From the NCBI GenBank assembly GCA_964390545.1, contig CAYMJV010000018.1:1-41114 (forward strand): a stretch of 41,114 nucleotides of DNA, given 5' to 3'. Source of the stretch: CAYMJV01 sp964390545 (GTDB taxonomy: Bacteria > Desulfobacterota > BSN033 > UBA1163). The position numbers and the translations under genes were made by a program. The notes below the pieces were generated by a model that made no database searches, was not told the DNA's origin, and saw only the letters and a program-made list of their open reading frames with translations. Shown here piece after piece: positions 7,390 through 14,517 of the stretch (position 1 is the stretch's first letter; each line of letters opens with the position of its first letter).

Positions 7390-7428
7390 TTTAATTTGCA
7401 ATTTACAATTTTCAATTTGCAATGAGGG
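7390..7428. repeat. Short AATTTGCAATTT-type repeat between secY and adk
   Basis: The 46-base gap is made of alternating TTTAATTTGCAATTTACAA and TTTTCAATTTGCAATG words, a small version of the low-complexity repeats at 3829-3945 and 12205-12328. It is non-coding; adk begins four bases later. Confidence 0.45.
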
Positions 7429-7432
7429 TCAA

Positions 7433-8086
7433 ATGAATCTTATTCTTCTTGGCCCTCCGGGAGCAGGAAAGGGTACGCAGGCACAGATGATTGTCGATCG
7501 CTACCACATCCCCCAAATCTCCACAGGGGATATTCTGAGGGCAGCCGTGAAGGGAAAAACCCCTTTAGGGGCAAAGGCCAAAGAATTTATGGACCAAGGA
7601 AAGCTGGTGCCGGATGAGTTAGTCATCGGAATCATCGAGGAACGCCTGAAAGCCTCGGATTGCCGCCCGGGATTCATCCTCGATGGATTTCCTAGAACGA
7701 TAGCCCAAGCGGAGGCCCTTCAACCCATCCTCGCCAAGATGGGGAAATCGATTGACCACGTCATCAATATCGAAGTAGAAGATGAAGAATTGGTCCGCCG
7801 TCTTACAGGCCGAAGGACTTGCAAGAACTGCGGGGCCATGTTTCACCTGAGCTTCTACCCTCCCAAGAAAGAAGGGATGTGTGACCGGTGCGGTGGTTTT
7901 CTCTATCAAAGAGATGACGATAAAGAAGAGACCATCCGAACACGGTTGAAAGAGTACCAGAGGCAAACCGCACCCCTTATCCAGTATTACCAGGAGAAGA
8001 AGAAACTTCGCTCCATTACGGGAGTGGGTGAACAGAATCAAATTTTTGAGCGAATCGTTAACCACACAGATGCAATGCACCGCTGA
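7433..8086 (+). CDS. adk: Adenylate kinase, zinc-LID form
   Basis: Adk interconverts ATP + AMP and 2 ADP in the cytoplasm. The 217-aa protein has the P-loop GPPGAGKGT at residues 7-15, the AMP-site STGDILR, DGFPRT at 84-89, and a long LID domain with zinc ligands C130, C133, C150 and C153. It lies directly after secY as in most spc operons. In many relatives map follows it; here infA follows after 22 bases and no map gene is present in this window. Confidence 0.97.
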   Translation: MNLILLGPPGAGKGTQAQMIVDRYHIPQISTGDILRAAVKGKTPLGAKAKEFMDQGKLVPDELVIGIIEERLKASDCRPGFILDGFPRTIAQAEALQPILAKMGKSIDHVINIEVEDEELVRRLTGRRTCKNCGAMFHLSFYPPKKEGMCDRCGGFLYQRDDDKEETIRTRLKEYQRQTAPLIQYYQEKKKLRSITGVGEQNQIFERIVNHTDAMHR

Positions 8087-8108
8087 AGGGTGAGAGACCG
8101 GGTGTTTC

Positions 8109-8327
8109 ATGCCGAAAGAGGAAGCGATTCAGGTGGAAGGGAGGGTTCTGGAGACCCTTCCGAATGCCATGTTCCGAGTGGAATTAGAGAATGGGCATAA
8201 GGTATTGGCTCATATCTCTGGAAAGATGAGAATGCACTTCATTAAAATCCTCCCCGGAGATAAAGTGACGGTTGAGCTCTCACCTTATGACCTCACTCGG
8301 GGAAGGATTATTTTCCGGGAGAAATAG
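8109..8327 (+). CDS. infA: Translation initiation factor IF-1
   Basis: IF-1 occupies the A site of the 30S subunit during initiation. The 72-aa length and the near-invariant core NAMFRVELENGHKVLAHISGKMRMHFIKILPGDKVTVELSPYDLTRGRI are diagnostic of this S1-like OB fold. ATG 8109 begins MPKEEAIQVEG. It lies between adk and rpmJ. Confidence 0.97.
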   Translation: MPKEEAIQVEGRVLETLPNAMFRVELENGHKVLAHISGKMRMHFIKILPGDKVTVELSPYDLTRGRIIFREK

Positions 8328-8331
8328 GATC

Positions 8332-8445
8332 GTGAAGGTAAGGGCTTCGGTCAAAAAAATTTGTGATAAATGTAAAATCGTCAAGCGTAGAGGGGTCATC
8401 CGAGTCATCTGCGAAAACCCAAAACACAAACAGCGACAAGGCTAA
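8332..8445 (+). CDS. rpmJ: 50S ribosomal protein L36
   Basis: A 37-codon frame beginning GTG at 8332 and ending TAA at 8443-8445 encodes VKVRASVKKICDKCKIVKRR followed by a tail with GVIRVICENPKHKQRQG. That is the complete zinc-type L36 (ligands Cys-x2-Cys, then Cys and His). It is four bases after infA, and the usual gene order infA-rpmJ-rpsM is kept. GTG initiation is supported by AGGA just upstream. It is easily missed because of its length. Confidence 0.95.
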   Translation: MKVRASVKKICDKCKIVKRRGVIRVICENPKHKQRQG

Positions 8446-8562
8446 CCCACCGCTCAAGGTGGGAGGAGCGTCCCACCTTTGGTGGGACTTTAGGTCCGAG
8501 GCTAAGAAGGTTATGCCTCATACCTTAAGCGTAGCGATCCTCAAGCGAAGCGCTCCTCAAAC
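8446..8562. repeat. Tandem GC-rich hairpins between rpmJ and rpsM
   Basis: The gap carries alternating CCCACC and GGTGGGA arms: CCCACCGCTCAAGGTGGG, then GGTGGGA-6 nt-TCCCACC, then TCCCACC-TTT-GGTGGGA. Adjacent arms can pair in mutually exclusive ways. Downstream, the word CTCAAGCG(A/T)AGCG occurs twice in near-direct repeat. There is no open frame of note. It could be a transcript-processing site or a REP-like repeat; function is inferred only. Confidence 0.55.
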
Positions 8563-8575
8563 AAGGAGTTAAGTC

Positions 8576-8971
8576 ATGGCACGCATTGCAGGGATCGATC
8601 TTCCAAAGGATAAAAGAGTTGAGATTGCTCTCACCTATATCTACGGTATTGGAAGACCTTCTTCCAACAAAATTCTCGAAAAGGCCAATATTAACAAAGA
8701 CACCGAGGTCAATAAATTGACGGAAACAGAAGTGGTTCACATTCGAGACATCATCGAACAGGAATTTAAGGTGGAAGGGGATCTCAGGCGGGAGGTGGGC
8801 ACCAATATCAAGCGGTTGATGGACATAGGCTCCTACCGTGGTCTCCGGCATCGCAAATCACTGCCCGTTCACGGCCAGAGGACACATACCAATGCCAGGA
8901 CAAGGAAAGGACCCCGTCGAGCCATCGTTGGAAAGAAAAAGGAAGAAAAAGTAAAAGGGGCGGCCGGATAA
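8576..8971 (+). CDS. rpsM: 30S ribosomal protein S13
   Basis: S13 contacts the P-site tRNA and 5S/L5 across the subunit bridge. The 131-aa protein starts MARIAGIDLPKDKRVEIALTYI with the helix-two-turn-helix GIGR motif and ends with the conserved YRGLRHRKSLPVHGQRTHTNARTRKGPRR block. A basic tail of about 15 residues (VGKKKEEKVKG) is slightly longer than usual. It begins the alpha-operon segment after rpmJ. Confidence 0.97.
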   Translation: MARIAGIDLPKDKRVEIALTYIYGIGRPSSNKILEKANINKDTEVNKLTETEVVHIRDIIEQEFKVEGDLRREVGTNIKRLMDIGSYRGLRHRKSLPVHGQRTHTNARTRKGPRRAIVGKKKEEKVKGAAG

Positions 8972-9058
8972 ATCCGCTTTGAAGATTCGACAAACATCTG
9001 ATGACCTCTGAGTCTTTCAATGGAGAGGCTTTTTTCTAAATAGAACCATGGAGGAGAT

Positions 9059-9448
9059 ATGGCAACAGGTCCAGGGACAAAGAAGAAGAAAGTAAAGAAG
9101 AATATCCAGGCAGGGATTGCTCATATTCAGGCAACGTTTAATAACACCATCATCACGATCACCGACCCGGAAGGAAATGTGATCACCTGGTCCAGTGCCG
9201 GCACCCAAGGCTTCAAAGGGTCCAGAAAGAGCACTCCCTTTGCAGCCCAGATGGCTGCGGAGGATGCGGCGAAGAAGGCAATGGAACACGGCGTGCGATC
9301 CATCGATGTTTATGTGAAAGGTCCTGGGGCAGGAAGGGAATCCGCACTGCGATCTCTTCAGGCCGCGGGGTTGAAAGTCCACCTGATCAAAGATGTCACG
9401 CCCATTCCGCACAATGGATGCCGTCCACCGAAAAGGAGACGTGTATAA
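9059..9448 (+). CDS. rpsK: 30S ribosomal protein S11
   Basis: S11 lies in the 30S platform near the E site. The 129-aa protein has a basic N-terminus (KKKKVKKN), the core AHIQATFNNTIITITDPEGNVITWSSAG and the C-terminal KDVTPIPHNGCRPPKRRRV signature. GGAGG upstream of ATG 9059 supports the start. It is separated from rpsM by 87 bases and from rpsD by 124 bases; the second gap contains another low-complexity stretch. Confidence 0.97.
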   Translation: MATGPGTKKKKVKKNIQAGIAHIQATFNNTIITITDPEGNVITWSSAGTQGFKGSRKSTPFAAQMAAEDAAKKAMEHGVRSIDVYVKGPGAGRESALRSLQAAGLKVHLIKDVTPIPHNGCRPPKRRRV

Positions 9449-9454
9449 AAATAC

Positions 9455-9530
9455 TTGATGACACCGATTCAAGACAAGATGACACAGATGAAACGAGCAG
9501 TGTTTTAATCGGTGGTATCGAGGTTTCTAA
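9455..9530. repeat. GATGACACAGAT-type low-complexity stretch between rpsK and rpsD
   Basis: The gap has near-repeats GATGACACCGATTCAAGA and GATGACACAGATGAAAC, followed by AATCGGTGGTATC that can pair with part of the first (GACACCGATT). It is non-coding and resembles in style the other word-built gaps of this operon. Confidence 0.35.
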
Positions 9531-9572
9531 TCTGTAATCAGTTCAAACGAAATTAAAACAAGGAGGTAGGAG

Positions 9573-10199
9573 TTGGCGAGATACACAAAATCGGCTTGTC
9601 GGTTGTGTCGAAGAGAAAATTTGAAGCTCTTCCTCAAGGGGGAAAGGTGTTATACCGAGAAGTGTGCCATTGATCGTAGGAATTACGCTCCCGGGCAGCA
9701 TGGGCAAAGTCGAAAGAAGTTCTCGGATTATGGAGCCCAACTGAGAGAAAAGCAGAAAGTCAAAAGATTATACGGTCTTCTGGAAAACCAGTTCCGAAAT
9801 ACCTTTAAAGAAGCAGACCGACAAAAGGGAATTACTGGAGAGGTTCTTCTCTTCCTGCTGGAGCGTAGATTGGACAACACTGTCTACCGGCTGGGTTTTG
9901 CCAATTCGAGAGATGAAGCACGGCAACTTGTGCGGCACAATCATTTTGCAGTCAACCAGTCAAAGGTGAATATCCCTTCCTATCTCGTGAAACCCGGGGA
10001 TGTTATAGAGGTGCGGGAGAAGAGCAAGAAGGTCGTCCGCATTCAAGAAGCCCTGGAGGGGGTAGCCCGGCGGGGCATCCCTCAATGGCTGGAAGTGGAT
10101 AAGGATCAAATGAAGGGAAGTGTGAAATCAATGCCGACGAGGGAAGAGATCACTATTCCGATCCAAGAAAAGTTGATCGTAGAGCTCTATTCAAAATAA
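9573..10199 (+). CDS. rpsD: 30S ribosomal protein S4, zinc-binding form
   Basis: S4 nucleates 16S rRNA folding and in many bacteria represses the alpha operon. The 208-aa product has an N-terminal zinc site (C9, C12, C26, C31), the YAPGQHGQSRKK block, and an S4 RNA-binding domain around residues 98-160 (LERRLDNTVYRLGFANSRDEARQLVRHNHFAVNQ). The start is TTG 9573 with AAGGAGGTAGG just upstream. It precedes rpoA as expected. Confidence 0.97.
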   Translation: MARYTKSACRLCRRENLKLFLKGERCYTEKCAIDRRNYAPGQHGQSRKKFSDYGAQLREKQKVKRLYGLLENQFRNTFKEADRQKGITGEVLLFLLERRLDNTVYRLGFANSRDEARQLVRHNHFAVNQSKVNIPSYLVKPGDVIEVREKSKKVVRIQEALEGVARRGIPQWLEVDKDQMKGSVKSMPTREEITIPIQEKLIVELYSK

Positions 10200-10232
10200 C
10201 CTTTTTTAACCCTTTTCGTTAAGGGAGGAGAT

Positions 10233-11258
10233 ATGCAATACAAAAGTTGGAAAGACCTGATTCGACCCAAACGGTTGGAGGTGGAAAAGGAAACGTTGAC
10301 CCTTTTCTACGGAAAGTTTACAGCAGAACCTTTTGAACGAGGTTTTGGCATTACCATTGGGAATTCACTTCGCCGTATCCTCCTTTCCTCTCTGCAAGGA
10401 GCGGCGATCACATCGGTAAAGATCGATGGCGTGCTTCATGAATTTTCCACCATCACTGGGGTCAAAGAGGATGTGACAGAGATCATCCTCAACCTCAAGG
10501 AGGTGCGGCTGAAACTTCATACCGAAGGCCCTAAAGTCATTCGGGTGAAGACGGAAGGTCCCAGGGTTCTGAAGGCGGGGGATATCCAGACGGGCGATGC
10601 CGTGGAAATACTCAATCCAGACCACTACCTCGCCACTCTCTCCAGGGATAGCAAACTCTCCATGGAAATGACGGTGAAGATGGGCAGGGGTTATGTCCCC
10701 GCGGAGCGAAATAAGGAAGAAAATCAACCTATCGGGACCATTCCCATGGATGCCATCTTCTCCCCGATCAAGAAGGTGAACTATAACATCACCAATGCCC
10801 GGGTGGGCCAGATCACCGATTATGATAAATTGACCTTGGAGGCCTGGACGGATGGAAGCATCAATCCTGAGGAGGCGGTTGCCCATGCGGCAAAGATCCT
10901 TAAGGACCAACTCTCCATCTTCATCACCTTTGAAGAAGAGGAAGAAGAAGAGGAGGAGAAGGAAACCACAGCAGAACAAGCTGACACCGAAAAATTAAAT
11001 GAAAACCTCTTCCGCAGTGTAGATGAATTGGAACTTTCTGTCCGTTCTGCCAATTGTTTGAAACATGCCAATATCAAGTTGATCGGGGACCTGGTTCAAA
11101 AGACAGAGGCCGAAATCCTGGCGACAAAGAATTTTGGAAGAAAATCTCTCAACGAGATCAAGGAGATTCTTTCTGAAATGGGACTCAGTCTGGGAATGAA
11201 GTTGGACAATTGGCCTCCCAAGAAAGAGGAAGAGATGGAATCCGGAGCGGTGGGATAG
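10233..11258 (+). CDS. rpoA: DNA-directed RNA polymerase subunit alpha
   Basis: The alpha subunit dimerises to nucleate RNA polymerase and contacts UP elements and activators. The 341-aa product has the N-terminal dimerisation domain (FERGFGITIGNSLRRILLSSLQGAAI near residues 34-59) and a C-terminal domain with the SVDELELSVRSANCL and KTEAEILATKNFGRKSLNEIKE helices. The interdomain linker has a run of nine consecutive glutamates at residues 234-242, longer and more acidic than usual. ATG 10233 follows AAGGGAGGAG. Confidence 0.97.
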   Translation: MQYKSWKDLIRPKRLEVEKETLTLFYGKFTAEPFERGFGITIGNSLRRILLSSLQGAAITSVKIDGVLHEFSTITGVKEDVTEIILNLKEVRLKLHTEGPKVIRVKTEGPRVLKAGDIQTGDAVEILNPDHYLATLSRDSKLSMEMTVKMGRGYVPAERNKEENQPIGTIPMDAIFSPIKKVNYNITNARVGQITDYDKLTLEAWTDGSINPEEAVAHAAKILKDQLSIFITFEEEEEEEEEKETTAEQADTEKLNENLFRSVDELELSVRSANCLKHANIKLIGDLVQKTEAEILATKNFGRKSLNEIKEILSEMGLSLGMKLDNWPPKKEEEMESGAVG

Positions 11259-11267
11259 GAGGAATGG

Positions 11268-11867
11268 ATGAGGCATCGTGTTGCTGGCAGGAAGTTAAGT
11301 CGCCATACCCAACATCGAGAGTTGATGTTTCGAAATATGTTGGTATCTCTACTCCAGCATGAAAGGATCCGAACCACTTTGGCCAAAGGAAAGGAATTCC
11401 GGGGTTGGGTAGATAGGATGATTACCCTTGGAAAGAAGGGAACGCTTCATGCCAGAAGACAAGCCTTTGCACTCCTCCGGAATCACGAGATTGTGAAGAA
11501 ACTCTTCGATGAGATCGCTCCTAAATTGAAGGACCGAGAGGGAGGCTATACACGAATCTATAAGATGGGATGGCGGCAGGGAGATGGAGCCCCCCTCTCT
11601 CTGGTTGAACTGGCCACTTTTTCACATCCGGAGGAGAAGAAGAAATCGCCCGTGACAAAGGCGAAAGAAGCCCTCGAAAAGGTCGCTCCCAAAAAGAAAG
11701 GGAAAGAAGAAATAGAAGAAAAGAAGGAAAAAAAGGGAAAAAAGAAAAAGATAGAGAAGAAGGAAAAGGGAACGAGGAAGGAAAAAGAAGAAAAAAAGGA
11801 GAAGAAGGGCAAGGAAGGTAAAGGGGCTCCAAAAGAAAAGAAAACTTCGAAAGAGAAGAGCAAATAA
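11268..11867 (+). CDS. rplQ: 50S ribosomal protein L17 with a long charged C-terminal tail
   Basis: L17 lines the peptide exit tunnel. The first 120 residues are an ordinary L17 (MRHRVAGRKLSRHTQHR at the start, YTRIYKMGWRQGDGAPLSLVEL at the end of the core). Residues 121-199 form an extra tail composed almost only of K, E, G, P and T, about 80 residues beyond the normal length. The tail is in frame, has no frameshift sign and ends just before the operon terminator. The expansion looks like low-complexity growth of A-rich codons (AAG/GAA). Confidence 0.94.
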   Translation: MRHRVAGRKLSRHTQHRELMFRNMLVSLLQHERIRTTLAKGKEFRGWVDRMITLGKKGTLHARRQAFALLRNHEIVKKLFDEIAPKLKDREGGYTRIYKMGWRQGDGAPLSLVELATFSHPEEKKKSPVTKAKEALEKVAPKKKGKEEIEEKKEKKGKKKKIEKKEKGTRKEKEEKKEKKGKEGKGAPKEKKTSKEKSK

Positions 11868-11889
11868 AATTTTTCATCGACCAAATAAG

Positions 11890-11930
11890 AAAAGGCCCTA
11901 TACCGACTCGGTATAGGGCCTTTTCTTTTA
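11890..11930. terminator. Bidirectional intrinsic terminator after rplQ
   Basis: A perfect 16-bp stem (AAAAGGCCCTATACCG with CGGTATAGGGCCTTTT) around an ACT loop is followed on the plus strand by CTTTTA and on the minus strand by CTTATTT. It ends the ribosomal operon and can also stop the convergent fmdB-side transcript. A smaller stem, GCCGGT-5 nt-ACCGGC, lies at 11942-11958. Confidence 0.9.
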
Positions 11931-11970
11931 CCTGAACGGTTGCCGGTAGACCACCGGCGCTCTATTACCC

Positions 11971-12168
11971 TCAGGTGAACTTCGACGAATGGGTTCCACA
12001 CGAAGAAGCGGATGCTTCACCCTTCGAAGAGGAAAAACTGGAGATCATTTTTCCAGGTTTCTTCTCTCCGCAATAGGGACACGTGAGCTTCTCTCCCCCT
12101 TCTCCTACCTTCTGGAATCTTTCAAAAACCCTCTGGCATTTTCGACATCGATACTCGTAAATAGGCAT
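11971..12168 (-). CDS. FmdB-type zinc ribbon protein
   Basis: The 65-aa product begins MPIYEYRCRKC and has two CxxC knuckles (C8/C11 and C30/C33), the FmdB/CxxC_CXXC_SSSS family pattern, with a serine-rich tail. ATG at 12168 is preceded by GGAGG at proper spacing; the longer frame adds ten residues without a site. The family was named after a putative formamidase regulator but its role is unknown. It is the last gene of the minus-strand group, convergent with the ribosomal operon. Confidence 0.85.
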   Translation of the reverse strand: MPIYEYRCRKCQRVFERFQKVGEGGEKLTCPYCGEKKPGKMISSFSSSKGEASASSCGTHSSKFT

Positions 12169-12204
12169 CGTTTCCTCCGTTAAATTAGCATAGCGCATAG
12201 AGCA

Positions 12205-12328
12205 TAGCGTTTAAAATCCCAAATAAGCTCCAAATTCCAATTTCAAATGACTAAATAGATTTCGTTTCGAATTTAGGTGATTGGGATTTATTTGAAATTT
12301 GGTGCTTGGGATTTGGTGCTTGCATACG
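12205..12328. repeat. Low-complexity AAATTCCAAT/ATTTGGAATT palindromic repeat
   Basis: The region between the HMA gene and fmdB is made of words such as AAATCCCAAATAAGC, CCAAATTCCAATTTCAAATG and complements TTGGGATTTATTTGAAATTTGG, with TTGGGATTTGGTGCTTG repeats. It can fold into a long imperfect stem around AGATTTCGTTTCGAATTT. It belongs with the repeats at 3829-3945 and 7390-7428. Confidence 0.55.
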
Positions 12329-12329
12329 G

Positions 12330-12542
12330 CTATGAACTTTCCGAAACAACCTGGTATCCAGCATCGGTAATCGCCTTCTGAATCTGATCGGATGTGATAC
12401 TTTTCGTACTATCAAACCGGACCTCCCCTTTTGCAAGGTCTATCTGAACATTCTTAATTCCTTCTAGTTGATTGAGCGCCTTCGTCACCGACATCACACA
12501 ATGCTGGCAGCTCATTCCTTTCACCTTCAAAACAGAAGCCAT
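12330..12542 (-). CDS. Small heavy-metal-associated (HMA) domain protein, CopZ-like
   Basis: A 70-aa single-domain protein with the HMA metal site GMSCQHC (C12, C15) and a beta-alpha-beta-beta-alpha-beta pattern. Proteins of this kind carry Cu(I) to P-type ATPases or repressors in the cytoplasm. It lies downstream of a CsoR/CstR-type regulator on the same strand, an arrangement common in copper operons, but no copper ATPase is present in this window. The upstream gap (12543-12662) holds TTCCGCACTCCGCAATCC-type low-complexity words. Confidence 0.88.
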   Translation of the reverse strand: MASVLKVKGMSCQHCVMSVTKALNQLEGIKNVQIDLAKGEVRFDSTKSITSDQIQKAITDAGYQVVSESS

Positions 12543-12662
12543 TTTTTCTTCCTCCTCTTCCCGAATATCTCAACAGTTAAACTGCAATAATGAAATAAAC
12601 ATTTTGAAAGTGAACCTTGGATTTTTTATTCCGCACTCCGCAATCCACATTCCGCACTCAGA

Positions 12663-12944
12663 TCAGGCCCAGTCGATATATCGCGCGATGGCCTTTTGAA
12701 AATCTCTTATTGCATCTTCCCGTTTCATGCCGCGATCTTCCTTGCTTTTACTAAGACACTCCTCCATGTACGTCTGGATGATGGTCATGCTGGCCTTCTT
12801 AAGGGCCGCCGTTGCCGCAGCAACTTGGGTTAGGATTTCTGGACAAGAAACCCCCTCTTCCACCATCCGCTGGATTCCCCGCAGTTGGCCCTCGATACGC
12901 CTCAATCTCACTAAAACATCTTTCTTTTGCCGTTCAATATTCAC
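12663..12944 (-). CDS. CsoR/CstR-family (DUF156) transcriptional repressor
   Basis: The 93-aa all-helical protein has the family core RLRRIEGQLRGIQRMVEEG. Of the sensing residues, C34 and C63 are 29 positions apart, the spacing of C36/C65 in mycobacterial CsoR and C31/C60 in staphylococcal CstR. The position of the Cu(I) ligand His is Tyr59 here, so the cysteine-pair-only pattern fits a persulfide-sensing CstR type better than a copper sensor. Translation starts at GTG 12944 behind GGGGGAG. It follows the DsrK-like gene and probably closes the sulfur-handling operon. A copper role cannot be excluded because an HMA gene lies downstream. Confidence 0.85.
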   Translation of the reverse strand: MNIERQKKDVLVRLRRIEGQLRGIQRMVEEGVSCPEILTQVAAATAALKKASMTIIQTYMEECLSKSKEDRGMKREDAIRDFQKAIARYIDWA

Positions 12945-12975
12945 CTCACACTCCCCCTATGCATTCTTCGTCACA

Positions 12976-14223
12976 TTATTCCAGAACCAAAGAGTTGGCG
13001 ACCAAATTAGTCAAGAACTCCACCTTGACCCCAGTTTTGTACCGATCACTAAGAAACTTCAATTGGGTGTGGCAGTTTTCGCAGCCTGTGACGACGATGG
13101 CTGCTCCGGTTTCTTTAATCTGATTGACCTTCGCCTTTCCAGTTTCTTCTCTGAATGTCTCATTTTCCAGGGCCACCAGCCCTCCCCCTCCGCCGCAGCA
13201 AAGGTTATATTCTCTGTTCGGAGTCATTTCTGCGAAATTGGAAGTCAACTGATTCAGGACATAACGAGGTTCTTCTATCACCCCACTGTTTCTGGTAGAC
13301 TGACAGGGATCATGGTAAGTGATGAGCCCTTTGGTTCGATCCCTTTCTACCTTGATTCTGTCTTCTTTGAGATACCTTGCCATCACTTCAGCAATATGTG
13401 AAACCTGAAAGGGTTGCTCTCCCACAAGATGCTTCATAACCCGATAGGCTGTTCCGCATTCGCAGATCGTGACCTCCTTCACCTTCAACCGGATTGCCTC
13501 ATTGATGATTCGCTTAGCGATCATCTGCGTTTTGATCGGATCTCCCACAAAGGCACCGAAGTTGACCGCCTCGAAGAAGCTCAGCGTCCAGTTCTCTCGG
13601 GCTGCATTGAGAATGGAAGCCGTTGGGATGATGGAATGGGCTCCTGCCAGCGCCACGTAGAGGATACTCGCTCCCTCCACATCTAAAGGGATGACCTGGT
13701 CAGATTCTCCCTTCCATTTTGAAATGACTTCCTTTTCAAGATTCTTGATCCCCTGGACAAACGATGCTTTGTACAGCTCAAGATGTTTCCCCTTCTCAAT
13801 CGAAGTATCTGCCAACATGGAAAGTTCCTCAGGAGCACTTTCATTCCCGATTAACAGCAGCTTGGCAATTGACTGAATCGCCTGTGTATCGATGCCAAAG
13901 GGACAGTACATCATACATCTCCGGCAGCCAGTACACGTGTAGGCCGCATCATACAGTTGCTTCATCGTTTCGTCATCGATCTCCTTGCTTTCTCCTAAAA
14001 AAGGGAAGAGTTTGCCGGTCCATTTGAAATACCTTTTGTATATCTTTCTAACCACCTCGGCCCGCCAGACGGGTGTATACTCTGCCTTGGGAACCGAGGC
14101 ATAGGCGAAACAGGCATCTTTACAGATGCCACACCGGGTACAGACATCCAAGTAGTACCGCATGGGTCTGTCGAGCTTAGATCGAAAAAGATCAAGCAGC
14201 TTTTCTTTTTTCTCTTTTTCCAT
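12976..14223 (-). CDS. DsrK/HdrD-like iron-sulfur protein (two 4Fe-4S sites plus CCG domains)
   Basis: The 415-aa protein has two ferredoxin-type motifs, C28/C31/C34/C38 and C97/C100/C103/C107, followed by two cysteine-rich CCG-type regions: C254/C256 with C307, then C342-C343 and C381/C384 (CCGGGGG and GCENC). This is the layout of HdrD, DsrK and TmcB, which carry a catalytic noncubane 4Fe-4S site and reduce disulfides or trisulfides at the cytoplasmic membrane face. The adjacent cytochrome-b-like gene would supply the membrane partner. TusA and DsrE2 next door point to sulfur substrates rather than the CoM-CoB disulfide. It could also be a glycolate-oxidase-GlcF-like protein, but the partners argue against this. 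Confidence 0.85.
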   Translation of the reverse strand: MEKEKKEKLLDLFRSKLDRPMRYYLDVCTRCGICKDACFAYASVPKAEYTPVWRAEVVRKIYKRYFKWTGKLFPFLGESKEIDDETMKQLYDAAYTCTGCRRCMMYCPFGIDTQAIQSIAKLLLIGNESAPEELSMLADTSIEKGKHLELYKASFVQGIKNLEKEVISKWKGESDQVIPLDVEGASILYVALAGAHSIIPTASILNAARENWTLSFFEAVNFGAFVGDPIKTQMIAKRIINEAIRLKVKEVTICECGTAYRVMKHLVGEQPFQVSHIAEVMARYLKEDRIKVERDRTKGLITYHDPCQSTRNSGVIEEPRYVLNQLTSNFAEMTPNREYNLCCGGGGGLVALENETFREETGKAKVNQIKETGAAIVVTGCENCHTQLKFLSDRYKTGVKVEFLTNLVANSLVLE

Positions 14224-14252
14224 GACCAGTCTCTTTCTGATACTTCTTTCTC

Positions 14253-14495
14253 TTACTTCGCCCTTTTTATTAAGAATCGAATCAGTCCAGACTCCTGTTC
14301 CGTCTTCAAAATTTCATTGCCACTTGTTCGAGCCCAGGCCGGAAAATCAGAAAGGGCTCCAGGATCAGTAGTGATGGCTTCTAAAATCTGCCCGACCTCT
14401 ATCTCCTTGATCCCTTTGCTGACTTTGATCACGGGCTGAGGACAGGGCAATCCCTTTAAATCCATTGTCTTACTCACTTTGATTTCGTCGCTCAT
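14253..14495 (-). CDS. tusA: TusA-family sulfurtransferase
   Basis: An 80-aa TusA-like protein with the active-site Cys in the N-terminal GLPCPQPV motif (C18, CPxP). These proteins carry persulfide sulfur between donors and acceptors in the cytoplasm. ATG 14495 follows AAGGAGG; a longer frame from 14555 overlaps the preceding gene and lacks a site. It lies between the DsrM-like and DsrK-like genes, an informative position that suggests sulfur delivery to that complex. Confidence 0.9.
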   Translation of the reverse strand: MSDEIKVSKTMDLKGLPCPQPVIKVSKGIKEIEVGQILEAITTDPGALSDFPAWARTSGNEILKTEQESGLIRFLIKRAK

Positions 14496-14517
14496 GATTT
14501 CCTCCTTTTCGAATTTC

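Noticed and set aside
10365..10979. Long minus-strand open frames opposite rpoA, and similar ones opposite secY, rplN, the UPF0261 gene and others
   Set aside because: These are mirror frames of strongly coding genes with no start sites or family features of their own.
12543..12662. CRISPR-like short repeats (TTCCGCACTCCGCAATCC...)
   Set aside because: The words are short, irregular and without spacers of constant length, so this is low-complexity sequence, not an array.
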